Shown: piece by piece, positions 8,504 through 15,953 of the stretch
Layout of the letters: every line of letters begins with the position of its first letter
Position numbering within the stretch: position 1 is the stretch's first letter
Origin: a virus
DNA length: 43,742 bases
Direction: 5' to 3' (one strand)
Virus record (IMG/VR): IMGVR_UViG_3300035681_000041
Coordinates: 1-43,742 of that record
The notes under the pieces: model-generated
The model's database searches: none
The model's input: only the letters and a program-made list of their open reading frames with translations
Told to the model about the DNA's origin: nothing
Program-made: the position numbers and the translations under genes

Positions 8504-10501
8504 TTACCTCTTTAGCCAGCCTTTGCGCTTGGCCGGGCCGCCTGTGCTGGAGCCCTTCAGCCAGCCCGATCGCTGGAGGTCTCGGGCTGGGGGTGCCACC
8601 CCTCCACCTCCCGTCCCCGGCGCCTGGGTGCCCAGGGTGCGGGCGAGCTGGGCCCACATGGTGCCTGGGGTGTAGCGACGGGTCACCAGCTGCAGCACCG
8701 CATAGGCGTAGCGGGTGCAGTCGCCACCCTCATCTCGCGCCCCGGTTGGTGCCTCCCAGTGATAGCTGATCTGGCCCCTGCTGCGTCGCGGCATCCGCCT
8801 CCAGGGGAACAGCTCCGCCAAGAATTGATCGGTTGAGCACAGGCCAAAGTGCAGGTAGCCAGGGCCCACGGTCTCGACCCCCAACCGATACTGCAGTGAC
8901 TTGACGCTTTCGTCATAACCCACAAAGTACAGGTTGACCCCGTTCTTTACGATCGGCTTGTTTTTGCGGTTGATACTCACCGGCACGCCCCTGCCTAACA
9001 GCGGTTTGCCCTTTTGCGGAGCCCCTCGAACTGGCACCCAAACATCCTTGCGAGTTGAGCAAAACTCGCGGACCGCTTGGCAACTGGTTGCATCGCCACC
9101 TTCATCGATGCCGCCTCGCGCCAACCTGAGTACGGTCCCATCTTCTCGAATCCATTTGGTTTCAGCGATCCGGTCCAGTTGCGCAAGGGTGTTTTTGTCC
9201 TGGGGGTCGCCATCAATGTCCCAATGGCCCAGGTGCCAGCCCTCCTCCCCAACGCCCCAGCCCCAGACGGTGGCCACCAGTCGCTCGTTTGCTGTGCCGC
9301 CACCGCCCTGGGTGTCCACTCCAGCGGTGATCAACAGCACACCATCGGGCACGCCGGTCAGGGTGAAGTCTTCGCCAAGGATTGAATAGCCGTTGCCCAG
9401 ATCCGTAGACTGCCGGCGCTTGGCCAGGTTGTCGGCCGACACCTTGCCGGCTTGCGAGTCCTCCCAACCTTCGCCGAGCACCGTATTTTTGAAGGTCTGC
9501 ATTGGCTCTGGGTCGCCTTTGCGCAGCGACTCCAAGGCCTCGTCGTATTCACGAACCAGAATTGACCAGTCCGCCGCAGGTGAATAGCTGTAGGCCGCCC
9601 ACACATGGAACCCAATCAAGCCAGGGACCTGGGCAACAGCGGTCGGGCGATCCTCGCAGCGCTCCACCATCCAGCGTTTTTTGCTGTGCGGGATTGGCGT
9701 TTTGCAATTTTCGCATTCGTAATGGGCGGTGAATTCGCCCTTTTTTATCATTTGATCCCATCGCAAAATTTGATAGTGATTGCAAAATGGGCAAGGAACA
9801 AAGAATTTTCTTTGATCTGATTTTTTATATAATTCTTCTGTTCGTCCATCCTTAAATATCGGTGTGCTGCCTACGCCTATCTTGCGGTCCCAGTAATAGT
9901 CGGCACGGTTGCGACCTAGCTTGTAAACATCACCTTCGTCAATTCTGCGATAAGCGTCAAACTCATCAAAGAGAACAATCTTTCTAGACTTGCGCCGAAA
10001 GGCCCGCCCACTGGCAGCATTTACTATATCTATTAAACCGCCATTTCTAAGCTGCTTCAGTAGGATCGTATTACTGCTGGTGTTGCGTGCTTTGGACTCA
10101 GTTATCAGTCCCTGCAGCGCTGGCGTATCCTCAAATAATGGTTTAATTTCTTCTTTGCTATACCCTTCAGCGTCTTCCTTTACTGGCTGCACAATCATGA
10201 TCGGGCATGGATCATGGTGCGAGTAATACTGAACAACAACGCCCAACATTTTTGTCCAGCCAACGCGAGCCGACTTCAGGCAAACCACCGTTTCAACATT
10301 GGGGTTAGTGAACGCATCCAAGATCGGCCGCTGGTATGGCAGCGTCCGCCATTGGCCTTTCTCTGCCGCGTTGCCGGTCATCACCGCGCCGCCATCGACC
10401 GTGGCCGGTTGGTCCGCATATTCCGAAAGCCGCAGCTTCGGCGGTGGCTTGAAACCGCTCAGGATGCGCCGCGTCAAATCCTGCACCGCCGGCAGCATCA
10501 C
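8504..10501 (-). CDS. terL: Terminase large subunit (lambda gpA family)
   Basis: The 665-aa protein is the packaging ATPase and nuclease. A Walker A-like site lies at residues 76-84 (KSARVGWTK) and a Walker B with catalytic acid at about 174-182 (KIVLFDEFD), followed by the coupling region. A Cys-pair zinc-binding element (CPFC, then CENC) is near 230-265, and the C-terminal half carries the RNase H-like nuclease. gpA-type terminases usually cut at cos sites. It follows TerS with a short overlap and precedes the gpW and portal genes. Confidence 0.93.
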   Translation of the reverse strand: MMLPAVQDLTRRILSGFKPPPKLRLSEYADQPATVDGGAVMTGNAAEKGQWRTLPYQRPILDAFTNPNVETVVCLKSARVGWTKMLGVVVQYYSHHDPCPIMIVQPVKEDAEGYSKEEIKPLFEDTPALQGLITESKARNTSSNTILLKQLRNGGLIDIVNAASGRAFRRKSRKIVLFDEFDAYRRIDEGDVYKLGRNRADYYWDRKIGVGSTPIFKDGRTEELYKKSDQRKFFVPCPFCNHYQILRWDQMIKKGEFTAHYECENCKTPIPHSKKRWMVERCEDRPTAVAQVPGLIGFHVWAAYSYSPAADWSILVREYDEALESLRKGDPEPMQTFKNTVLGEGWEDSQAGKVSADNLAKRRQSTDLGNGYSILGEDFTLTGVPDGVLLITAGVDTQGGGGTANERLVATVWGWGVGEEGWHLGHWDIDGDPQDKNTLAQLDRIAETKWIREDGTVLRLARGGIDEGGDATSCQAVREFCSTRKDVWVPVRGAPQKGKPLLGRGVPVSINRKNKPIVKNGVNLYFVGYDESVKSLQYRLGVETVGPGYLHFGLCSTDQFLAELFPWRRMPRRSRGQISYHWEAPTGARDEGGDCTRYAYAVLQLVTRRYTPGTMWAQLARTLGTQAPGTGGGGVAPPARDLQRSGWLKGSSTGGPAKRKGWLKR

Positions 10502-11130
10502 AGATCCTTCAGTGGGTATTGCGTTGCCACGTCAAAGGAAGCCAGGCCCTGCAGCGCTTCACGGATCAGATCAAGCAGCACCGCCACCTCGTCAGGGGTC
10601 AGGTGAGGAATCCGCTGTTTGGCCTTGCTAGGCACGCCCAGCATTACGGTGCGGGTGATGTTGATTGCAGCGTCCTGGGCCTGCAATAACTCCTCCCTGG
10701 GGAGAAGCGCGTTCGCTTTTTCTTTGCGCTCCATCCTGGCAATCAACCGCTTCTCCCGTTCGTGCAGCGCTCGCTCGTCGTTGAAGTTTGGGACTTTCTC
10801 GTCATCGATGTTTGGCTCTGTGTCTAGGTCGTCGTCGGTAAGGTCTGGGGCGGAGGGGCGCGAGAGCTTGGGGGGTGCCTGGCTTGCTGGCGTGGCGGCC
10901 TTCGGCCTGGTCTTCTGTTCTTGGTTGGCATTGGTCCCACGCGGCGCCGGGTCGGTGGCCTGGGCCCACTGCTCATCAGCAAGAGCCGGGTCAATCTCCC
11001 AGCCCTTCCCTTGACGCTCAACTGCTGGAGATTGCAGCCGACCATTCTTAATCGCCCTGAGCACCGATACATGAGTGGCCCCTCGCAGACCCAGGGCCTT
11101 GCGGTGATCGGCGTACTGCTGGAGGTTCAC
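10498..11130 (-). CDS. terS: Terminase small subunit (Nu1-like)
   Basis: The 210-aa product starts at a GTG. The first 60 residues look like a winged helix-turn-helix (MNLQQYADHRKALGLRGATH, then SVLRAIKNGRLQ), the DNA-binding part of Nu1-type subunits. A disordered Pro/Ala/Asp-rich linker (about 60-110) is followed by a helical C-terminus with the family motif RTVMLGVPSKAKQRI (about 160-175), used for assembly and TerL contact. It lies directly left of a non-coding region with five regularly spaced repeats, a natural candidate for its binding site. Confidence 0.85.
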   Translation of the reverse strand: MNLQQYADHRKALGLRGATHVSVLRAIKNGRLQSPAVERQGKGWEIDPALADEQWAQATDPAPRGTNANQEQKTRPKAATPASQAPPKLSRPSAPDLTDDDLDTEPNIDDEKVPNFNDERALHEREKRLIARMERKEKANALLPREELLQAQDAAINITRTVMLGVPSKAKQRIPHLTPDEVAVLLDLIREALQGLASFDVATQYPLKDL

Positions 11131-11195
11131 TCTGTCTGCTTCACCAGCATTGGATCTGTACCCATAGACATATTGTAACCAGCTGCGTACAAAAT

Positions 11196-11262
11196 AGGTT
11201 ACAACCCTGTGATGCCAAGCGATTACACCGGTTACAGGCTGGCCATAGCAAGGGTTGTACCT
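11196..11262. repeat. Imperfect inverted repeat with GGTTACA arms
   Basis: The left arm aggttacaaccct (11196-11208) is matched in inverse by agggttgtacct (11251-11262), with one base missing. Two further GGTTACA-type copies are at 11174-11180 (inverted) and 11230-11236 (direct). Such partial two-fold symmetry would suit a cosN-like nick site or a regulator site. Nothing here decides between them. Confidence 0.5.
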
Positions 11263-11306
11263 TTATTGAGAAGCGTTATCAACAGATAAATCGCGGCTTC
11301 GTGGTT

Positions 11307-11458
11307 CCCTCGGTATGTGTCGCTCGGGAGGACCCAAGCCGAAACCCCTTGGCATGACTGGGTTCTTGGCAGATCCCTTGGTATGACTGGGATTTGGGGC
11401 AAGATTCCGAAACCCCTTGGTATAACTGAGATTTGCTGAGATCCCTTGGTATGACTGG
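11307..11458. repeat. Five 16-bp direct repeats spaced 39/29/39/29
   Basis: The core cccttggtatgactgg occurs at 11346 (one change), 11375 (exact), 11414 (two changes) and 11443 (exact), with a weaker copy at 11307 (three or four changes). Start-to-start distances are 39, 29, 39 and 29 bases, a strict alternation. Evenly phased direct repeats next to a Nu1-like gene recall lambda cosB R sites, bound by the small terminase subunit. Iterons for replication are the alternative. Confidence 0.75.
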
Positions 11459-11466
11459 GCCGTGCA

Positions 11467-12117
11467 TCATCGCCCCCCATAGCCCCTGGCTGCGGAGTCC
11501 AGAGCCCGCTTGTAGCCCGCTATGAAGCTCCTGTTGATCTCGATGTTGATCTCGGTCTGGATTAGCTGGCTGTGCTCGCCCTTGTCAAACATCCGTGCCA
11601 CCGACGGCCCATAGACGACCTGCAACCGCCTTTTGCCATCAGGCTTGCGCTTGTTTCCGACCCTGAAGGGCAGCATGACGCCGCCTTTGCCCATGGCCAT
11701 GAAGGTTGTTGGGTAGTCCTGGCGCTGGCCGCGCAGGATGCTCGCTCGACCAGGCTTCCCCCTTTTGGTGGCTTTACCCCAACCACGGCCACGGCCTAGC
11801 CCTGGGAGCCCTGTGGCGCGAGTACCGGGCCTGAATCCGAACTGGCTTAGCGTTGGTGCGCGTGCTGCAAACGTGAGAGTTGCTTCCCCTCGGCTAGCAT
11901 ATCCCGTAAACAGACTTACATCCTGTTTAATACGCCTTGATCCAATGTTATATCTTTGGCTGATGCTTTTGCCTGCCTGCTTATTGGCAGACGTGGCAGC
12001 GGCCAAGATGCCTGCCCTTGTTGCCTTCTGAAACAATTTAGGATCAAGGAAAGCCCGCATCTTCTCCAGCTGGCTAATGCCTTCGACCTTAACCCTGATG
12101 AATTCGTTGGTGCCCAT
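11467..12117 (-). CDS. Minor tail protein Z-like (gpZ family)
   Basis: The 216-aa, very basic product matches the form of prophage minor tail protein Z: an opening helical part (EFIRVKVEGISQLEKMRAFL), the ALA-rich segment RAGILAAATSANKQAGKSI, a central Gly/Arg-rich loop region (about 90-150) and a C-terminal helix. gpZ acts in tail completion and head-tail joining. In lambda it lies between FII and U; here it lies upstream of the terminase genes, a displaced position. Its ATG directly abuts the stop of the nuclease-like gene. Confidence 0.65.
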   Translation of the reverse strand: MGTNEFIRVKVEGISQLEKMRAFLDPKLFQKATRAGILAAATSANKQAGKSISQRYNIGSRRIKQDVSLFTGYASRGEATLTFAARAPTLSQFGFRPGTRATGLPGLGRGRGWGKATKRGKPGRASILRGQRQDYPTTFMAMGKGGVMLPFRVGNKRKPDGKRRLQVVYGPSVARMFDKGEHSQLIQTEINIEINRSFIAGYKRALDSAARGYGGR

Positions 12118-12462
12118 CTATCCCCCCGTAAGCCCCATGGCCTGCAGGTAGCGAGCCCACTGCTCCAGGGTGAGCACCATGCGCCACTCCCCGCCACGCA
12201 GCCTGATAAGGGTGGCAGCGTGCTCTACCTGAGCATTGATGCGTTGTTGCTCAGCCTCTTTGGGCTTAATTCTCAGTGCTGCGGCAATGTCCTTCCAGTT
12301 CGCCACTTGCACCACATGCCCCGGCAGCCCTTCCAAGTCTCCGGTGTCATCCTGACGCCCAGCCCCGAGCTTTCTGCGCACGGGGATGCTAAGGGCTTCG
12401 GTGAGGACTGCAGCAGCCTCCAGCTCGCCTCGATCCCCTTTGCGTTTTGGTCGATTTGCCAT
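12118..12462 (-). CDS. Holliday-junction-resolvase-like PDDEXK protein, unusual active site
   Basis: The 114-aa product has the plan of phage archaeal-type resolvases and related PDDEXK nucleases: GDRGELEAAAVL (Glu13), VRRKLGAGRQDD, then GDLEGLPGHVVQVANW. Asp42 fits the metal-binding acid, but the usual E/Q-x-K is Q52-V-A54, so the catalytic Lys is absent or moved to Lys57. It may be an altered nuclease or a DNA-binding relic. Its setting between a DNA-binding gene and late genes allows a role in resolving branched DNA before packaging. Confidence 0.55.
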   Translation of the reverse strand: MANRPKRKGDRGELEAAAVLTEALSIPVRRKLGAGRQDDTGDLEGLPGHVVQVANWKDIAAALRIKPKEAEQQRINAQVEHAATLIRLRGGEWRMVLTLEQWARYLQAMGLTGG

Positions 12463-12477
12463 GCCCCCAACCCTACC

Positions 12478-13101
12478 TCAAACCCGTTTTGCCGGTTCAA
12501 CCACGCGCCGGTAGTGCAAACCATTGGCAGCCCAGCCCTTGTCAAGGGCAGCTGAAATGCCAGACTTATTGACAAATGCAGCAACAGATGCCTCTTTTAT
12601 TGATTTATAGCGTTGGCCTGTTTCAATACATTCAACCTCAACAGTTTGTTTTAATCTTGGCAAATTCATGGCAACGATTTTGGAGGCCCGTGTTTCCGAG
12701 TCAAAAAGCTGGGTCAGCTCTGAATGATCAATACCGCCAAACTGTTGGGGATGCTTTCTAGCAAAGGCCCAAAGCTCGTCACGCGACACAAAGCGATGAC
12801 CCTTACTAGGCTTATATGACTGAACGTATTTAAGTTGTTTTGAATCTAACCAATACTTAATGCGATCATAACTATGGCCTGTAAGTTTTTGGATTGCACC
12901 GGTTGAAATATATTCACCCTCTGATCTGGTCGATAGCCCCATGGACCAGGCCTTGCAGCGGAGGGAATTCCAGGATCTGGGGGGCCTGAGGCGGTTGAAT
13001 TCGGCAACCAGCAGCCGCATGGGCAGCTCGCCTGCCAGCTCGGTAAGCAGGTGGATGTCTTCGGGGGTGTACGGCTTGCGCTTGGGTGCTGATTGGGGCA
13101 T
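12478..13101 (-). CDS. DNA-binding protein with NUMOD/HTH-like domain
   Basis: The 207-aa protein begins with a basic helical part (about 8-55). The middle segment TGAIQKLTGHSYDRIKYWLD (about 67-87) looks like a MerR/excisionase-type helix-turn-helix. The C-terminus (about 150-200, ETGQRYKSIKEASVAA, NKSGISAALDKGWAANGLHYRRV) has the NUMOD1-like DNA-recognition pattern seen in homing endonucleases, but no nuclease domain is visible. It lies just downstream of a dense GTTCAC/GTGAAC site array and may bind there to regulate rightward or leftward genes. Confidence 0.6.
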   Translation of the reverse strand: MPQSAPKRKPYTPEDIHLLTELAGELPMRLLVAEFNRLRPPRSWNSLRCKAWSMGLSTRSEGEYISTGAIQKLTGHSYDRIKYWLDSKQLKYVQSYKPSKGHRFVSRDELWAFARKHPQQFGGIDHSELTQLFDSETRASKIVAMNLPRLKQTVEVECIETGQRYKSIKEASVAAFVNKSGISAALDKGWAANGLHYRRVVEPAKRV

Positions 13102-13177
13102 GGCTGCTGCTGGGGAAGGTGGTGGTCAAGCGTGAAATTCTGAGCCGCCAATGGCACCAGCAGACCGCTGATCCCTA

Positions 13178-13206
13178 TTTATGGCAGTCCATCCCTTGTG
13201 AGTGAA
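13178..13206 (-). promoter_or_regulatory. Weak candidate promoter upstream of the NUMOD/HTH-like gene
   Basis: Read on the minus strand, TTCACT and CATAAA are separated by 17 bases and lie about 80 bases before the ATG at 13101. The match to the consensus is modest. The -35-like hexamer overlaps a GTGAAC half-site (13202-13207), so a factor bound there could block or recruit polymerase. Confidence 0.3.
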
Positions 13207-13345
13207 CAACCGAAAACGCAGGCTATGACTGGTCGCTTCCTTGTTCACATGAAGTTCACACGCCCTCTGGATGTGAACTTGCTAGGCCACTTTTGAAATT
13301 GTCCTAGTAAGTTCACATGTGAACTTCAAGTGAACAACCGAAAAC
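13201..13345. repeat. GTTCAC/GTGAAC site array with 18-bp perfect palindrome
   Basis: A 17-bp direct repeat agtgaacaaccgaaaac occurs at 13201 and 13329. Between and around these lie GTTCAC at 13243, 13254 and 13311 and GTGAAC at 13202, 13273, 13319 and 13330. The sites at 13311 and 13319 form a perfect palindrome, aagttcacatgtgaactt (13309-13326). The region is 296 bases without a gene, between the primase-helicase and a DNA-binding gene. It fits an operator cluster or replication origin iterons. Confidence 0.75.
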
Positions 13346-13397
13346 CCTGTCTCTGTCTGTCTTTTTAAAAGTTCATTCACACCGCTTAGGGAGCCAT

Positions 13398-15602
13398 TTA
13401 AGGGGGATCAGAATTTGTGGAGAGAAGTTCGGCGAGTCTTGGGGCCAGTCGGTAGTGCCCTCTCACGCTGGGAACCCTGATCACTTCAGGCCATTTGCCG
13501 CCGCTGACCCTGGTCAGGCCATTGCGGATCGTGCCCTGGCTGTACCTAAAGCGGCTCTGAAGCTCCTCGACGATCGCCCTGCTGCTCAGAGACGCCCTGC
13601 CGTTGTTCATGGCTTCAGTGAGCACCTCGACGATTGCAGCGCGGCAATCCCTGATGACCTCAACGGTGTGGCAAACCGCGAGGCAGCCTGTTTCTTCGTC
13701 AATCCGGTACATGAATTCCCGCGCAGTCCCCTGGCGGCACTTGCGAACTTTCCAACTGCGGAGCCTTGTGTTGAACCTGACGGCCTTGCCTTTCGGTCCG
13801 CCTTCCCCGTTTTCGTCCATTCCCTCGGGGACCATTTCGATTGAATGGACCACAGACGGGACCTCCTTCCAGGCCTTGGCCCCTGCAGCCTCACCGCCTG
13901 CGGTCCCATCATGGTTGACCCAAACCACGGCGCAATGGCGACAGATGACTTCCTTGAAAAACGTAAGGAGTGCAGTGATCTGGCCGTTGTCGCAATAGTT
14001 CAGATCGGCTTTGGACGTAACGGCTTTGCAGGAATCGATGAGCACCAGTGAAATTTGCTCCTGCCGGACAAATTCCAGAAGCCGCAGGCAACCCCTTAGG
14101 GACGCCTCCCAGGCGATTGCCGCCTGTTCTGTGTCATGGGCCCACACATGCAGCCTGGGGCCACCTGCAGCGTCATTGATGGCCGGATCGGCGTCGCGGC
14201 CCATCTCCTGAATTGACCGAATGAGAGGGGCAGTGCCGGAATCGGATGCAATCAACAAGACGTTGCCTTGTGGGGCATGGGTGGCACGATCTAAAAACCC
14301 AGCGCCATCGGTAACGGCAAACGCCATGGCGAGCGCTGCTGTGGTCTTGCCGGCCCCTGCTGGGGCGTACAGAAGTGCCTGATCCTTGTCAGGGATGAAA
14401 CCCTCTAAGAGCCAATCAATCCCGGTAACACGCGACAGGTCAATCGATCGGTAGTCGGGCTTCTGCTGCTGGCTTTTGCTTTCCTGTTCTTGGCGACTGA
14501 GAAGGCGAAATAGTGCGGCGGTAATTCGCCCATCGGTCTGGCGAAAGCGGGCCATGATTTCAGCCCTTATTGCCATTTCTGCATCCTCATCACCAGCCCG
14601 AACGGCATCAAGGACCAGGGCCAAAAGCTCGCCAAAGGTTGGTGGTTTTTCTGCCTTCTGCTGCTCCTGCTCCTGTTGCTGAACCTCAACCAGCGTCCAG
14701 TAAGCCTCGATCGCTGCCTCTGCAATGTCGAGGATCGCGCTGCCAGGGTCACCAGGGGCATCGTCTATAGATCCCCCGTCAGGAATCGAGGGCCATAGGT
14801 CAATGGCCGGGATCACCAGCATCGGCAGCCCTGCTTGCGCTGCGGCCTCGGCTGCGTTCTGGGCGCGGCGTCGGCCCTCTTGCTGGTGCACCTGCCGGTC
14901 GGGGCCGTCATGGTCGGCCAAATAGACCACCCCTGGACACCCCGCATCCCGCAGCGCCAGATAACGCGGCACGATCTGCTCAATGGTGTGGGCATGGCCC
15001 GGCTGGGAAATGCTGACCACCCCCTCAGCGGCGCAGAGTTCTGCGCATTTTTCGCCCTCGGGTTCGAGAATCCAGCCGTCGGCGCCGATCGTGTCGGCCA
15101 AGTTGAAAACGGGCCAAGGGTCAGGGCCGGCCCCCCTTTCCCATTTTTCATTCAGCAGATGAAACCCGTAGAAAGCCTTGTCACCGTCAGGAAGCGCCAC
15201 CCGTTTAACCAACTGGGTAGGCCCATAGCGGTATGGGCTGCCAGCAGGCTCCCTGGGGGTCATCCTGGCCAAGGCCGGGGGCCGGTCAGGCAAAGGCGCC
15301 GGCTGTGTCCGCGTTGGTTCGGTTGGCCTGTGTTGGATTGATCGCCTGGGGAGGCGCTGGGCCCCGTCACGGGGTTTGTCGAGGGTGTAATGGCCTGCCC
15401 TGCCGTCGCAGGTATTGCCCGTAAATGCCCAGGCCTGCTCATCAGCACCGGTGACCACCTCGCCGACCCGGTGGTCTTTGGGGTGATGGCAGATCACTTC
15501 AAGGCCATCGGACGAAATTCGGCAGTCGCTGTCTTTCGTTCGTCCGCAGACAGGGCAGGGGTTGCGCCTGCTGCTGGGAATCAATTTTTGTTTGTCGCCC
15601 AT
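13398..15602 (-). CDS. DNA primase-helicase (zinc finger, TOPRIM, RepA-type helicase)
   Basis: This 734-aa protein combines an N-terminal zinc-binding element (Cys16, Cys19, Cys27, Cys38 with adjacent His), a TOPRIM-type primase core (about 175-265; ILEPEGEKC with Glu180 and Glu183, YLADHD near 228-232) and a RecA-fold helicase of the RepA/AAA_25 type (Walker A at 413-421, APAGAGKTT; Walker B at about 518-524, SLVLIDS). The C-terminal about 90 residues look like a winged helix. It would prime and unwind DNA at the fork. No phage DNA polymerase is seen, so a host polymerase is probably recruited. Its ATG overlaps the stop of the RHH gene (TAATG). Confidence 0.85.
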   Translation of the reverse strand: MGDKQKLIPSSRRNPCPVCGRTKDSDCRISSDGLEVICHHPKDHRVGEVVTGADEQAWAFTGNTCDGRAGHYTLDKPRDGAQRLPRRSIQHRPTEPTRTQPAPLPDRPPALARMTPREPAGSPYRYGPTQLVKRVALPDGDKAFYGFHLLNEKWERGAGPDPWPVFNLADTIGADGWILEPEGEKCAELCAAEGVVSISQPGHAHTIEQIVPRYLALRDAGCPGVVYLADHDGPDRQVHQQEGRRRAQNAAEAAAQAGLPMLVIPAIDLWPSIPDGGSIDDAPGDPGSAILDIAEAAIEAYWTLVEVQQQEQEQQKAEKPPTFGELLALVLDAVRAGDEDAEMAIRAEIMARFRQTDGRITAALFRLLSRQEQESKSQQQKPDYRSIDLSRVTGIDWLLEGFIPDKDQALLYAPAGAGKTTAALAMAFAVTDGAGFLDRATHAPQGNVLLIASDSGTAPLIRSIQEMGRDADPAINDAAGGPRLHVWAHDTEQAAIAWEASLRGCLRLLEFVRQEQISLVLIDSCKAVTSKADLNYCDNGQITALLTFFKEVICRHCAVVWVNHDGTAGGEAAGAKAWKEVPSVVHSIEMVPEGMDENGEGGPKGKAVRFNTRLRSWKVRKCRQGTAREFMYRIDEETGCLAVCHTVEVIRDCRAAIVEVLTEAMNNGRASLSSRAIVEELQSRFRYSQGTIRNGLTRVSGGKWPEVIRVPSVRGHYRLAPRLAELLSTNSDPP

Positions 15603-15763
15603 TAAGGCTTGCCCTTGTGGCTGGTGGCGGCCTCAGCCTTCATCGCGTCAATAACCAGCAGCTGCATCAGGGTCGTCTTTGGGATGCCCAGGGCCTTCGC
15701 CTTGGCATCTAGCCAGTGGCGCTGGTCTTCAGACGGTCGAAAGGTCAGGGTTGAGCGGGGCAT
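15602..15763 (-). CDS. 53-aa ribbon-helix-helix DNA-binding protein
   Basis: The product starts MPRSTLTFRPSEDQRHWLD and continues KALGIPKTTLMQLLVIDAM before a basic tail. This is the CopG/Arc ribbon-helix-helix pattern: an N-terminal beta strand (STLTFRP) and two helices. Its TAA shares a base with the ATG of the primase-helicase (TAATG), so the two are co-translated. An 11-bp tandem repeat lies 27-57 bases upstream of its ATG, in the right place for autoregulation. It lies on the strand opposite a long open frame whose first part I regard as false. Confidence 0.75.
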   Translation of the reverse strand: MPRSTLTFRPSEDQRHWLDAKAKALGIPKTTLMQLLVIDAMKAEAATSHKGKP

Positions 15764-15789
15764 CTGCGGCAGCGGGTTTGAACAATCTA

Positions 15790-15820
15790 CATCAGATCCG
15801 CATCAGATCCGCGTCAGGGG
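15790..15820. promoter_or_regulatory. 11-bp tandem repeat: candidate RHH operator
   Basis: The 11-mer catcagatccg occurs twice head-to-tail (15790-15800, 15801-15811), followed by a partial third unit, cgtcagggg. One-helical-turn tandem sites are typical targets of Arc/CopG-type dimers, and the RHH gene begins 27 bases away. The region also separates the leftward replication genes from the rightward early genes, so it may control both. Regulatory role is inference. Confidence 0.6.
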
Positions 15821-15953
15821 TGCTATGGTCCACCCATGGCCGCCGCACCATGACCTGGCGGCCTGCCACCGATCCCTGAGGTCCCGCCATGCTCTAGCTC
15901 TTGTGCCCCGCCTGGGGCTGTTTGACAGCTTTGAAAATCATTCCTGCTTTCCC

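Larger units (their letters stand above)
11131..11466. promoter_or_regulatory. 336-bp non-coding region: candidate cos/terminase-binding region
   Basis: No convincing gene lies here; two open frames through it merely translate the repeats. The right part holds five spaced copies of a 16-bp repeat (11307-11458). The left part holds inverted GGTTACA-type sequences (11174-11262). Position, directly upstream of a Nu1-like TerS and downstream (in transcription order) of the last non-packaging gene, is where lambda-like phages place cos. The cos role is inference; a late promoter may also lie here. Confidence 0.6.

Noticed and set aside
11232-11480. Open frame of 82 aa on the minus strand with repeated IPRG/IPRD-like segments
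   Set aside because: Its periodic peptide is just the translation of the spaced DNA repeats; another frame does the same, and no start signal or coupling supports it.
13201-13345. CRISPR array
   Set aside because: The repeats are short half-sites in both orientations without uniform spacers; no Cas genes are present.
15922-15950. TTGACA at 15922 as a rightward promoter
   Set aside because: A 17-base spacing leads to tgcttt, a poor -10, and transcription would start at or past the ATG at 15954.
15609-15953. Plus-strand N-terminal extension of the gene ending at 16310
   Set aside because: It runs antisense through the RHH gene and across the tandem operator, with unlikely amino acid content; the ATG at 15954 is preferred.
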